Source of the DNA: Rhodococcus wratislaviensis
Lineage (GTDB): Bacteria; Actinomycetota; Actinomycetes; Mycobacteriales; Mycobacteriaceae
DNA length: 64,000 bases
Assembly (NCBI RefSeq): GCF_900455735.1
Contig: NZ_UAUI01000011.1
Location: 744,001 to 808,000 of the forward strand
Direction of reading: 5' to 3'
A program made the translations under genes and the position numbers. The notes under the pieces are model-generated. The model was not told the origin of the DNA. It searched no databases and saw nothing but the letters and a program-made list of their open reading frames with translations. Position 1 is the first letter of the stretch, and each line of letters begins with the position of its first letter. Positions 25,010 to 33,040 of the stretch are shown here, one piece after another.

Positions 25010-25795
25010 TCAGGAGAAGCGCGGAGCGCGCTTCTCGAGGAAGGCGGTGATGCCCTCCTTCGCCTCTCCGTTCTCGAACAGATCCTGCTCCTGGGCGACC
25101 TCGAACGCGAAGCCCTCCTCGAGCGGTGTATCGAACGACGCGTCGACCGTGCGGATGACGGCGCGCTGCGCGGGCAACGACATCGTGCACAACTCGGCCG
25201 CGAGGGCCAGCGCGGCGTCCGTGGCGGTGCCCGCGTCGACGAGTCGGTCGATCAGACCGATCGCGTGCGCCTCGGGGGCGAGGACCTGACGGGCAGTCAG
25301 CATGATGTCCAGGGCGCGGCCGCGCCCCACGAGACGCGGAAGTCGCTGCGTTCCACCGGCTCCGGGAATCAGACCCAGTTTCACCTCGGGCAGCCCGAAC
25401 TTCGCGTCCGCGCCGCCGACCCGCAGGGTGCAGGCCATGGCGAGTTCGAGGCCACCGCCCAGCGCGAGGCCGTCCACCGCGGCGATCGAGATGCGGTCGG
25501 CCGAGGCGAGCCGGTCGAGTGCCCCACGGAGTCGATCACCGTATGCGGTGAAGGACTCGGCGTCCACGGACGACATGTGCTTGATGTCGGCGCCTGCCGC
25601 GAAGAAGCCCGGAATGTCCGAGCGGACGACGATCACCTTCACCGAGCCGTCGGCATCGGCTGCGTCGAGTGCGGCGTTCAGGCCGTCGATGATCGGCAGC
25701 CCGAGGGCGTTCGCCGGCCGTCGCTTCAACGTGATCGTCATGACGCCGGCGTCGACGTCGCTCCACGCGACTGCGGGCGTTGCGGTTTCCGACAT
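25010..25795 (-). CDS. Enoyl-CoA hydratase (possible BadK-type)
   Basis: Classical crotonase of 261 aa. Both catalytic glutamates are in place: GGGLELAMA and LPEVKLGLIPGAGGTQRL; the oxyanion loop is AAGADIK. It is the only crotonase of the window with a full hydratase active site. In the cyclohexanecarboxyl-CoA route the equivalent step, BadK, hydrates cyclohex-1-ene-1-carboxyl-CoA to the 2-hydroxy compound used by BadH, encoded 1.1 kb away. General beta-oxidation hydratase is the alternative. ATG at 25795; its own promoter carries an operator and a large leader hairpin. Confidence 0.85.
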   Translation of the reverse strand: MSETATPAVAWSDVDAGVMTITLKRRPANALGLPIIDGLNAALDAADADGSVKVIVVRSDIPGFFAAGADIKHMSSVDAESFTAYGDRLRGALDRLASADRISIAAVDGLALGGGLELAMACTLRVGGADAKFGLPEVKLGLIPGAGGTQRLPRLVGRGRALDIMLTARQVLAPEAHAIGLIDRLVDAGTATDAALALAAELCTMSLPAQRAVIRTVDASFDTPLEEGFAFEVAQEQDLFENGEAKEGITAFLEKRAPRFS

Positions 25796-25819
25796 GCACA
25801 CCATCCTTCTCGGTCCAGT

Positions 25820-25869
25820 CCCAGGTGAGTGGCAATGTGCGCCCGGGGACGCATTGCCACTCACGTGGG
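25820..25869 (-). other. Large hairpin in the leader of the enoyl-CoA hydratase gene
   Basis: CCCAGGTGAGTGGCAATG (25820-25837) faces CATTGCCACTCACGTGGG (25852-25869): 18 base pairs with one mismatch and a 14-base loop. It lies after the predicted transcription start (about 25877) and before the start codon at 25795, so it would be in the 5' leader. It could be an attenuator, an RNA-stability element, or the terminator of the MenB-like gene upstream. There is no T-tract on either strand. Confidence 0.65.
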
Positions 25870-25883
25870 GTATTGAACCAACC

Positions 25884-25902
25884 ATACTAATTGTCGGACC
25901 GA
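25884..25902 (-). promoter_or_regulatory. Operator and -10 box of the enoyl-CoA hydratase gene
   Basis: On the minus strand TCGGTCCGACA (25892-25902) is followed by TAGTAT (25889-25884), a -10 box. The operator thus sits directly upstream of the -10 box, the same geometry as before the genes at 32968, 38191 and 40869. Confidence 0.55.
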
Positions 25903-25911
25903 AAAGGAAGG

Positions 25912-26769
25912 TCAGGGCCGACGAGGAAACTTCTCGAACTCCGGGCGCCGCTTGGCCTTGTACGCCTCCCGGCCTTCCTTCGCCTCGTCCGTCGAGTAGA
26001 AGAGCAGGTTCGCATCGTGGGCGAGCTGCTGAATGCCGGCCATCCCGTCCTCGGCCGCATTGAAACTCGCCTTCATAAGCCGGAGCGCGAACGGTGAGAG
26101 CTCGAGCATCTCGCGGCACCACTGCACCGTTTCCCGTTCGAGGTCGGCAAGGGGGACAACGGTATTGACCAAGCCCATCTCGCGCGCCTGCTGCGCGTCG
26201 TACTGCCGGCACAGGAACCAGATCTCCTTGGCCTTCTTCACCCCGACCAGTTCGGCGAGCAGACCCGCGCCGTAGCCGCCGTCGAACGATCCGACCTTCG
26301 GGCCGACCTGACCGAACCGGGCATTGTCCGCGGCGATGGACAGGTCGCAGACCAGGTGCAGGATATGTCCGCCGCCGATCGCGTAGCCGGCGACCATCGC
26401 CACGACCGGCTTCGGCAGGCGACGGATCTGGATCTGCAGGTCGGTGACGTGGAACCGGCCGACACTTCCCGCCTTCCCCGGCTCGGTGAGGTAGCCGGTA
26501 TCGCCGCGCACCCGCTGATCGCCGCCCGAACAGAACGCGTCGGGCCCCTCCCCCGTCAGCACGATGACGCCGACCGAGGAGTCCTCACGGGCGTCGACCA
26601 GCGCCTCGGAGATTTCCATCAGCGTCTGCGGGCGGAACGCGTTGCGCACCTCGGGCCGGCAGATCGTGATCTTCGCGATCCCGTCGCCGCTGTGCTCGTA
26701 TCGGATGTCCTCGAACTCACCCACCGGGGCCCAGGACACGAAATCCGTTGTATCACCGTTGTTCGTCAT
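25912..26769 (-). CDS. MenB/BadI-type crotonase (DHNA-CoA-synthase-like)
   Basis: Crotonase of 285 aa, very like enterobacterial-type Men[70 protein letters not shown] and [21 protein letters not shown]. MenB does a Dieckmann ring closure in menaquinone synthesis; its relative BadI does the reverse kind of reaction, ring opening. Mycobacterial-type MenB proteins look different (longer, with a [15 protein letters not shown] segment), and no other men gene is near. Recruitment to ring cleavage is therefore more likely, but genuine MenB is not excluded. It has its own leaderless promoter with the TetR site. Confidence 0.75.
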   Translation of the reverse strand: MTNNGDTTDFVSWAPVGEFEDIRYEHSGDGIAKITICRPEVRNAFRPQTLMEISEALVDAREDSSVGVIVLTGEGPDAFCSGGDQRVRGDTGYLTEPGKAGSVGRFHVTDLQIQIRRLPKPVVAMVAGYAIGGGHILHLVCDLSIAADNARFGQVGPKVGSFDGGYGAGLLAELVGVKKAKEIWFLCRQYDAQQAREMGLVNTVVPLADLERETVQWCREMLELSPFALRLMKASFNAAEDGMAGIQQLAHDANLLFYSTDEAKEGREAYKAKRRPEFEKFPRRP

Positions 26770-26775
26770 GCCCCG

Positions 26776-26803
26776 ATCATAGGCACATCTGTAAACGATC
26801 GTT
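26776..26803 (-). promoter_or_regulatory. TetR-type operator and leaderless promoter of the MenB-like gene
   Basis: The palindrome AACGATCGTT (26794-26803) is identical to that between the TetR and thioesterase genes at 14184. On the minus strand it is followed 12 bases later by TATGAT (26781-26776), and the start codon begins 6 bases after that, so the transcript should be leaderless, exactly as for the thioesterase gene. Confidence 0.6.
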
Positions 26804-26824
26804 ACCGTCCGACCCCTGCGAATA

Positions 26825-26862
26825 CCGAACGCGCGGCCGGATGACTCCAGCCGCGCGTTCGG
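26825..26862 (-). terminator. Terminator of the BadH-containing operon
   Basis: CCGAACGCGCGGC (26825-26837) pairs perfectly with GCCGCGCGTTCGG (26850-26862) around a 12-base loop. It lies 12 bases beyond the BadH-like stop codon and upstream of the MenB-like promoter, so it separates the two transcription units. Confidence 0.75.
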
Positions 26863-26874
26863 GAAAGCCTGGAG

Positions 26875-27633
26875 TCAGGACATCGTCAGACCGCCGCTGA
26901 CCGACAAGGTCTGACCGGTGACGAATTCGGCCGCGTCGGACGCGAAGAAGGCCACCGCGGCACCGATGTCCTCCGCCTTGCCGAGGCGCTTCATCGGCAC
27001 GGCGCGGGTCATGCCGCCGATCACCTTGTCCGCCTCCTGGCCCGAGCTGTCCGCGAACTTGCGGAGCGCAGGCGTGTCGGTCGGGCCGGGGCACACCGTG
27101 TTCGCGGTGACGCCCTTGGTCGCGACCTCACGGGCGAGGGTCTTGGTGAAGGCGATGATGCCACCCTTGGCGCCCGAGTAGACGGCCTCGAGGGACGAGC
27201 CGACGCGGCCGGCGTCGGAACCGATGTTGATGACACGGCCCCAGCCGCGCTCGACCATGCCCGGGACGGTCGCCTGGATCACGCGCAGCTGGCCCTTGAA
27301 GTTGATGTCGAGGATCCGGTCCCAGAACGCCTCGTCGGTTTTCAGGAACGGCATGAAGTCGTCCCAGCCTGCGTTGTTCACGACGATCTCGACCGGGCCG
27401 AACTGCTCGGCGACCTGCTTCACCGCGGCCTGCACCGACGCGGTGTCGGTCACGTCGACGGGGACGGCGATCGCCTGGCCGCAGGCGTCGCGGATGCCGG
27501 CGGCGGTCTCCTCTGCGACCTCCAGGTTGAGGTCGGCGACCGCGACGCGGAAGCCCGCGGCCCCGAGGGCGTCGGAGATGCCCTTGCCGATGCCCTGCGC
27601 ACCGCCGGTCACGAATGCAACTCGATTACTCAT
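26875..27633 (-). CDS. badH: BadH-like 2-hydroxycyclohexanecarboxyl-CoA dehydrogenase (SDR)
   Basis: SDR of 252 aa. It resembles BadH of R. palustris, which oxidises 2-hydroxycyclohexane-1-carboxyl-CoA to the 2-keto compound. Shared stretches: NNAGWDDFMPFLKTDEAFW, PGMVERGWGRVINIGSDAGR, VGSSLEAVYSGAKGG with the catalytic Tyr and Lys, KTLAREVATKGVTANTVCPG followed by PTDTPALR, and the C-terminal TGQTLSVSGGLTM. Cofactor motif TGGAQGIGKGI. It is the last gene of a seven-gene minus operon and is followed by a strong terminator. Product should feed the BadI-like hydrolases. Confidence 0.8.
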   Translation of the reverse strand: MSNRVAFVTGGAQGIGKGISDALGAAGFRVAVADLNLEVAEETAAGIRDACGQAIAVPVDVTDTASVQAAVKQVAEQFGPVEIVVNNAGWDDFMPFLKTDEAFWDRILDINFKGQLRVIQATVPGMVERGWGRVINIGSDAGRVGSSLEAVYSGAKGGIIAFTKTLAREVATKGVTANTVCPGPTDTPALRKFADSSGQEADKVIGGMTRAVPMKRLGKAEDIGAAVAFFASDAAEFVTGQTLSVSGGLTMS

Positions 27634-27678
27634 GTTCTTCTCCGTCTGTGTCTTTCGTGGATTGATGGTAAGCCGACT

Positions 27679-28602
27679 TCAGCGCAGGCTCGATGCCCAT
27701 TCGATGGGACCCGCGACGATCGAGTGACTGGTGAGCTTGCGGCCCAGCACCGTCTGGGCTTCGCGCGCCGCCTCGATGACCCGGGGAAGGTCGAGACCCG
27801 TCTCGACGCCCATCTCGTGGAACATGCTCACCAGGTCCTCGGTGGCGATGTTGCCCGTCGAGCCCGCCGGAACCGGGCAGCCGCCCAGCTCACCGAAGCT
27901 CGATTCGAAACTCGCGCAGCCCGCTTCGAGCGCCGCGTAGGCGTTGGCGAGGCCCTGGCCGCGGGTGTTGTGGAAGTGGGCGGTCACCTCGACACCCGGC
28001 AGCCGGTCGAGTGCCGCGGCGAAGAACTCCGACGCATACGCAGGGTTGCACATGCCCGTGGTGTCGCCGAAACCGATCTCGGTGGCACCGGCCTCGGCGA
28101 AGCGCTCCGCCAGATCCAGCACGCGGGTCAGGTCGACCTTGCCCTCGAACGGGCATCCGAACGACGTCGCGATCACCGCGGCGCAGTCGAGCCCCTCGGC
28201 GACGATCCGCTTGGCCATGACGTCGTTGTCGGCCATCGTCTCGTCGACGGTGCGATTGACGTTCTTCTTGTTGTGGGTCTCCGACGCGCTGACGAAGATC
28301 GCGACCTCGTGGAACTTGTCGCGCACCTTCAGTGCGTTGTCGAGCCCCTTGCTGTTGGGGACGAGCACCATCAGCTTCGTCTCGTCCGGAACGTCGATGC
28401 GCGACAGCACCTCGACCCCGTCCGCGAGCTGCGGGATCACGTCGGGCCGCACGAAACTGGCCACCTCGATCCGGGTGAACCCCGCCCGCCCCAGGGCATT
28501 GATCAACCGCACCTTGTCGTCGGTCGGAATGTGCTCCGGCTCGTTCTGGAAGCCGTCACGGGGACCGACCTCCCGGATCTGGACCCGCTGGGGACGCGTC
28601 AT
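27679..28602 (-). CDS. HMG-CoA-lyase-like enzyme
   Basis: TIM-barrel lyase, 307 aa, of the HMG-CoA lyase group. REVGPRDGFQNE supplies the metal-binding Asp, HFHNTRGQG the metal His residues, and GELGGCPVPAGSTGNIATEDL the mobile catalytic-Cys loop. ATSFGCPFEG and GFGDTTGM are also typical. HMG-CoA lyase splits a tertiary 3-hydroxy-3-alkylacyl-CoA into acetyl-CoA and a keto acid. In a ring-opening operon this would bypass a beta-branch in a pimelyl-CoA derivative (inference). Leucine catabolism is the standard alternative, but no leucine genes are near. AAGGAG precedes the ATG at 28602. Confidence 0.85.
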   Translation of the reverse strand: MTRPQRVQIREVGPRDGFQNEPEHIPTDDKVRLINALGRAGFTRIEVASFVRPDVIPQLADGVEVLSRIDVPDETKLMVLVPNSKGLDNALKVRDKFHEVAIFVSASETHNKKNVNRTVDETMADNDVMAKRIVAEGLDCAAVIATSFGCPFEGKVDLTRVLDLAERFAEAGATEIGFGDTTGMCNPAYASEFFAAALDRLPGVEVTAHFHNTRGQGLANAYAALEAGCASFESSFGELGGCPVPAGSTGNIATEDLVSMFHEMGVETGLDLPRVIEAAREAQTVLGRKLTSHSIVAGPIEWASSLR

Positions 28603-28621
28603 GGCGTCGACTCCTTTCCCC

Positions 28622-29860
28622 TCACTCCGCTGCGGATGCAAGGTCGTATTCCTCGAGATCGAATTCCAAGGTGGCGCGGTGTTCGGGTGCCGCAACCGCG
28701 ATCATGCGGCGGGCGCGTTCACCGAGAGAACATCCGCGCAGTGCCGCGACACCGTGCTCGGTGACCACGAAGTCGACGTCGGCGCGGGCGGTGGTGACCG
28801 CGCCGTACTGCAGGGCGGTCTTGATCGTCGACTCCCCGCGAGAATCCGCGCGCATCGCGATGATCGAGCGGCCGCCGGTCATCGCCGCGGCCCGCGAGAA
28901 GTCCACCTGACCCCCCACGGCACCCGCGTAGGTGGTGTTGCGCATTTCCGCACCGACCTGACCGGTCAAATCGACCTCGATGGCCGAGTTGATCGACACG
29001 AAGGAGCGAAGCTGCGAGAGCACTTGCGGTGCATGGGTGTAGCTCGCCGGGCGGAACGCCACCGGAAGGCCGGGCAGCCGGTCGTACAGCGCCGCGGTCC
29101 CGAGCGCGGCGCCCGTGATGTGCAGGCCCGGATCGATCTCCTTCCGCGCCCCGGTCAGCACGCCCCGGTCGATCAGCCGGAGCGCCGCGTCGGAGATCAT
29201 GCCGGAATGCAGCCCGAGGTCCTTGTGCCCCTCGAGAGCGGTGAGAACGGCCGACGGCAGTGTCCCGACGCCGATCTGGATCGTGTCGCCGTCCGCGACG
29301 AGATCGGCGACATTCCGCGCGATAGCGGACTCCGCCGCCGCGGGTGCGCGGTCCGGCGCCTCGAGCAACGGCCGGTCCGTCTCGACCGCCGCCGCGAACC
29401 GCGACAGCGGAATTCGCGGTGCGCCGAGCGTGACTGGCATCCGCCGGTTGATCTCGGCGATGAGGACCGGTGTGTGGTCGAGGGCGTCGGCGATGTAGTC
29501 GACACCGACGCCGAGCGAGCAGTTCCCGGCGGAGTCCGGCGGCGACACCTGCACGAAACCGACGTCGCACGGCAGCCGTCGTTCGGCGAAGAGCCGCGGC
29601 AGCGCCCCGTAATGGCAGGGCACGACCTCGAGCCGCGCGAGGCGCCGAAGCTCGCCGAGGCCGCCGTAGGAGACGACGGAGAGCTCGTCGGGCAGTTCGC
29701 TCGTCAACCGCCGATCCCAGGTGAGTCCCACGAACGCGCGGACCGGGCCGATCGACGAGACCTGGTCGAGCAGCGCGTGGACGAGCGGGGTGGGTTCCGC
29801 GCTCGTCTGGCTCCACCAGATCCCGTCGCCGGGCCGGATGTGCGGTGTCAGGTCGATCAT
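28622..29860 (-). CDS. Acetyl-CoA hydrolase/CoA-transferase family (family I) protein
   Basis: A 412-residue CoA-transferase of the 4-hydroxybutyrate CoA-transferase/acetyl-CoA hydrolase type. The catalytic Glu is in INSAIEVDLTGQVGAE; FSRAAAMTGGRSIIAM and a C-terminal DFVVTEHGVAALRG are further family marks. It moves CoA from a donor such as acetyl- or succinyl-CoA to a free acid. Beside the lyase it could reactivate the keto acid released there. The start ATG at 29860 overlaps the thiolase stop (TGATG). Confidence 0.83.
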   Translation of the reverse strand: MIDLTPHIRPGDGIWWSQTSAEPTPLVHALLDQVSSIGPVRAFVGLTWDRRLTSELPDELSVVSYGGLGELRRLARLEVVPCHYGALPRLFAERRLPCDVGFVQVSPPDSAGNCSLGVGVDYIADALDHTPVLIAEINRRMPVTLGAPRIPLSRFAAAVETDRPLLEAPDRAPAAAESAIARNVADLVADGDTIQIGVGTLPSAVLTALEGHKDLGLHSGMISDAALRLIDRGVLTGARKEIDPGLHITGAALGTAALYDRLPGLPVAFRPASYTHAPQVLSQLRSFVSINSAIEVDLTGQVGAEMRNTTYAGAVGGQVDFSRAAAMTGGRSIIAMRADSRGESTIKTALQYGAVTTARADVDFVVTEHGVAALRGCSLGERARRMIAVAAPEHRATLEFDLEEYDLASAAE

Positions 29861-31053
29861 CAGTCGATCCGCTGGATCAGGGTCGCCGTTCCCAGGCCGC
29901 CGCCGCAGCACATGGTCACCAGGCCGATTTCGGCGTCGCGCCGCTCGAGCTCGGCGACGATCGTCGCGATGAGCCGGGCCCCGGTCGCGCCGACCGGGTG
30001 ACCGAGCGCGATCGCACCGCCGTTGACGTTGACCCGGTCCATGTCGGGCTTCAGTTCCCGCTCCCAGGCCAGGACGACCGAGCTGAACGCCTCGTTGACC
30101 TCGAAGAGATCGATGTCGTTCATGCTCATCCCGTTGCGGTCGAGCAACTTCCGGGTGGCCGGGATCGGCCCGGTCAGCATGATGATCGGGTCCACTCCGA
30201 CCGTGGTCTGGTCGAGGATCCGGGCCCGGGCCCGCAGTCCGTGGGTATCGGCCGCCTCGCGGGAGGCGAGCAGTACACCGGCCGCCCCGTCCGAGATCGG
30301 CGACGAACTGCCCGCCGTGATGCGGCCGTTCTCCCGGAACACCGTCTTCAGCCCGGCCAGGCTGTCGAGGCTTGTGCCGGGGCGGACGGTCTGGTCGCTG
30401 GAGCGGGTCTCGCCGGCGAGATCGAGGGGGATCATCTCCGCGTCGAAACGACCCGCCTCGATGGCTTCGCTCGCCAGACGGTGAGAGCGGACGGCGAACT
30501 CGTCCATCTCCTGCCGGGAGATCTCCCACCGGTCGGCGATGAGTTCGGCGCTCTCGCCCTGGTTCACGAAGTCGTACCGGTCGCGCAGTGCTTCCGGCCA
30601 CGGGTCCCCGTACAGTTCGGAGATCTTGGCCGGTGAGTTCATCGGCACGTGGCCCATGTGTTCGACACCGCCGGCGAGGACGATGTCGTGGGTGCCGGAA
30701 CCGACGAGGGCGGCGCCCATCTCGACCGCGGTCTGTGCGGATCCGCAGCGCCGGTCCAGGACGACGGCCGGGACCTCCGGCGGGTAGCCCGCCTGCAGCC
30801 AGGCGTTGCGGCCGATGTTGCGGGACTGTTCGCCGAACGGTGCGGTGCAGCCGATCACGAGGTCTTCGACGACGGCCGGGTCGAGGCCGCTGCGGCGGAT
30901 CAGGTCGGTGTACACCGCGCCGAGCATGTCGTTGGGGTGGGTGTCGCGGAACCAGCCGCGGTCGGGGTGCGACTTGCCCATCGGGGTGCGGGCGGCTTCG
31001 GCGATGACGACCTCGCGCGCGGAACGCTGGAAGGGGTTGCGCTTGTCGGCCAT
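29860..31053 (-). CDS. Acetyl-CoA acyltransferase (thiolase)
   Basis: Thiolase II family, 397 aa. Nucleophilic Cys103 in DRRCGSAQTAV, the GGVEHMGHVPM segment, catalytic His in ALGHPVGATGARL, and the second Cys in MCCGGGLGTATL near residue 383. It cleaves 3-ketoacyl-CoA with CoA to acetyl-CoA and a shorter acyl-CoA. Start and stop overlap its neighbours by single bases (TGATG), showing a tightly coupled operon. Confidence 0.9.
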   Translation of the reverse strand: MADKRNPFQRSAREVVIAEAARTPMGKSHPDRGWFRDTHPNDMLGAVYTDLIRRSGLDPAVVEDLVIGCTAPFGEQSRNIGRNAWLQAGYPPEVPAVVLDRRCGSAQTAVEMGAALVGSGTHDIVLAGGVEHMGHVPMNSPAKISELYGDPWPEALRDRYDFVNQGESAELIADRWEISRQEMDEFAVRSHRLASEAIEAGRFDAEMIPLDLAGETRSSDQTVRPGTSLDSLAGLKTVFRENGRITAGSSSPISDGAAGVLLASREAADTHGLRARARILDQTTVGVDPIIMLTGPIPATRKLLDRNGMSMNDIDLFEVNEAFSSVVLAWERELKPDMDRVNVNGGAIALGHPVGATGARLIATIVAELERRDAEIGLVTMCCGGGLGTATLIQRID

Positions 31054-31802
31054 CAGATCACCGTTCCTCCGTCGACGGGCAGTACCTGGCCCGTGATGTA
31101 CGCAGCGCCGTCGGATGCGAAGAACACGAAGCTCGCGGAAATTTCGTCCGGTTCCGCCCAGCGGCCCAACGGGATCCGCGCGAGTGTCTTGGCGGCGAGC
31201 TTCTCGTTGCTGCGGATGTTCTCCGTCATCTTGGTGGCGGCGAGCGGGGCGAGCGCGTTGACCGTCACCTGCTTCTTGGCGAGCTCACGCGCCAGCGACT
31301 TCGTGAGACCGATGATGCCAGCCTTCGCGGCACCGTAGTTGGCCTGCCCGATGGTGCCCACCAGGCCGGCCGCGGACGTCACGTTGATGATGCGCCCACT
31401 GCCGTCGGTGGGCAGGTACGGAAGAACGGCCTTGCTGCACACGAAGCTGCCGACGAGGTGGATGTCGACGATGCGGCGGAAGTCGTCCTCTTCGAGGTTC
31501 GGGAACATCGCGGGAGCGATGGCGCCGGCGTTGTTGACCAGGATGTTGAGCGTGCCGTCATTCAGCGACGCGGCCTGTTCCGCCGCCGCTGCGGCCGCCT
31601 CGCCGTCGCGGACGTCGAGGGCCGCGGACTTCGCCGAACCGCCGGCCGCGGTGATCTCCGCGGCCACCGCGGCTGCGGCGTCGCCGTCGACGTCGGTGAC
31701 GAGCACGGCCGCACCCGCGCGGGCGTAGGCATGCGCCACCGAGGCGCCGATGCCGCTGCCGGCACCGGTGACGAGTGCGGACTTTCCGGTGAGTTCGAAC
31801 AT
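31053..31802 (-). CDS. SDR-family 3-hydroxyacyl-CoA dehydrogenase-like protein
   Basis: SDR of 249 aa: TGAGSGIGASVAHA, NNAGAIAPAM, catalytic YGAAKAG, and TGQVLPVDGG at the end. Between an acyl-CoA dehydrogenase and a thiolase it most likely performs the 3-hydroxyacyl-CoA to 3-ketoacyl-CoA oxidation, the step missing from the rest of the operon. Sequence resembles FabG-type reductases, so direction is inferred from context. Overlaps both neighbours (TGATG). Confidence 0.82.
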   Translation of the reverse strand: MFELTGKSALVTGAGSGIGASVAHAYARAGAAVLVTDVDGDAAAAVAAEITAAGGSAKSAALDVRDGEAAAAAAEQAASLNDGTLNILVNNAGAIAPAMFPNLEEDDFRRIVDIHLVGSFVCSKAVLPYLPTDGSGRIINVTSAAGLVGTIGQANYGAAKAGIIGLTKSLARELAKKQVTVNALAPLAATKMTENIRSNEKLAAKTLARIPLGRWAEPDEISASFVFFASDGAAYITGQVLPVDGGTVI

Positions 31803-32968
31803 CAGTAGCTCCTGGGGAGGCCGAGGACGTGCTCGCCGAGGTAGTTGAGGACCATCTCCTGGCTGAGCGGGGCGATCTTGGTCAGGCGGGCTTCGCGGAA
31901 GTACCGGGCCACGTGGTACTCCTCCGAGTAGCCCATGCCGCCGTGGGTCTGCAGGGCACGGTCGGCGGCCTGGAAACCGGCGTCGGCGCAGAGGTACTTG
32001 GCCATATTGGCCTCGCGGGCGCAGGGCTTTCCGTTGTCGTAGAGCCACGTCGCCTTGCGCAGGACGAGTTCCGCGGCGTCGAGTCGGGCGAGCGAATCCG
32101 CGAGCGGGAACTGCAGGCCCTGATTCATGCCGATGGGCCGGCCGAACACCTCACGCTCGTTGGCGTACTGGACGCCCCGGCGCAACGCGGCCCGGCCGAT
32201 GCCGAGGGCCTCCGACGCGACGAGCATGCGCTCCGGGTTGAGGCCGTCGAGAATGTACTTGAAGCCCTTGCCTTCCTCACCCACCCGGTCCTCGACCGGA
32301 ATCTCGAGGTTGTCGATGAACAACTCGTTCGACGTGACCGCGTTGCGCCCCATCTTCTTGATCGGGCGGATGTCGACCTTCGAGCGGTCCAGGTCGGTGA
32401 GGAAGAGCGTCAGACCGTCCGTCTTCTTCTTCGCGTCCTCGAACTTCGTTGTGCGGGTGAGGAGAAGGATCTTCTCCGACTCCATCGCCTTCGAGATCCA
32501 GACCTTGCGGCCGTTGACGATGTACTTGTCGCCCTCGCGCCGCGCGAAGGTGGTGATCTTGGTGGTGTCCAAACCGGCGCCGGGCTCGGTGACACCGAAG
32601 CAGACGTGCAGGTCGCCGTCGACGATCCGCGGGAGCGTGCGCTGCTTGAGCTCCTCGGAGCCGTGCACGATCACCGGGTGCATCCCGAAGATCGACAGGT
32701 GCATCGAGCTCGCGCCGTTCATGCCCGCGCCGGAGGCGGCCACTTCCTCGAGCAGGATCGAGGCCTCGGTGATGCCCATCCCGTGCCCGCCGTACGCCTC
32801 CGGCGTGGTGATGCCGAGCCAGCCGCCCTTGGCGAACGCGTCGTAGAACTCGGTGGGGAACTCGTGTTCGCTGTCCTTCTCCACCCAGTACTGCTCGTCG
32901 AACTTGCCGGCGAGCTCTCGCACCGCATCTCGGATCGTCGCCTGATCCTCGGTCAGATCAAAGTCCAC
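31802..32968 (-). CDS. Acyl-CoA dehydrogenase
   Basis: First gene of the BadH operon, 388 aa. Flavin region VTEPGAGLDTTKITTFARR, substrate-loop VNGRKVWISKAMES, and C-terminal THGGMGYSEEYHVARYFREARLTKIAPLSQ. The catalytic base is likely the Glu in LNPERMLVASEALG, the helix-G position of isovaleryl-type enzymes. The start is GTG at 32968. An operator with -10 box lies 37-56 bases upstream. Probable role: alpha,beta-desaturation of the ring or of the opened branched pimelyl-CoA. Confidence 0.87.
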   Translation of the reverse strand: MDFDLTEDQATIRDAVRELAGKFDEQYWVEKDSEHEFPTEFYDAFAKGGWLGITTPEAYGGHGMGITEASILLEEVAASGAGMNGASSMHLSIFGMHPVIVHGSEELKQRTLPRIVDGDLHVCFGVTEPGAGLDTTKITTFARREGDKYIVNGRKVWISKAMESEKILLLTRTTKFEDAKKKTDGLTLFLTDLDRSKVDIRPIKKMGRNAVTSNELFIDNLEIPVEDRVGEEGKGFKYILDGLNPERMLVASEALGIGRAALRRGVQYANEREVFGRPIGMNQGLQFPLADSLARLDAAELVLRKATWLYDNGKPCAREANMAKYLCADAGFQAADRALQTHGGMGYSEEYHVARYFREARLTKIAPLSQEMVLNYLGEHVLGLPRSY

Positions 32969-33004
32969 AGCACGTCCCGTCGTCGTTGGTTCCGTTTGGA
33001 CTTA

Positions 33005-33024
33005 AATTACTAAAGGACAGACCA
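33005..33024 (-). promoter_or_regulatory. Operator and -10 box of the BadH operon
   Basis: Minus-strand TGGTCTGTCCT (33024-33014) is followed after one base by TAGTAA, the -10 box. Seven genes from 32968 down to 26875 appear to depend on this promoter, since all are closely spaced and a terminator follows the last. Confidence 0.6.
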
Positions 33025-33040
33025 AAAAGTCAACGGCCGA

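Noticed and set aside
25912..26769. Calling this gene menB of menaquinone synthesis
   Set aside because: No other men genes are near, the protein is not of the mycobacterial MenB type, and it has a catabolic-type TetR site. Not excluded, but not the best reading.
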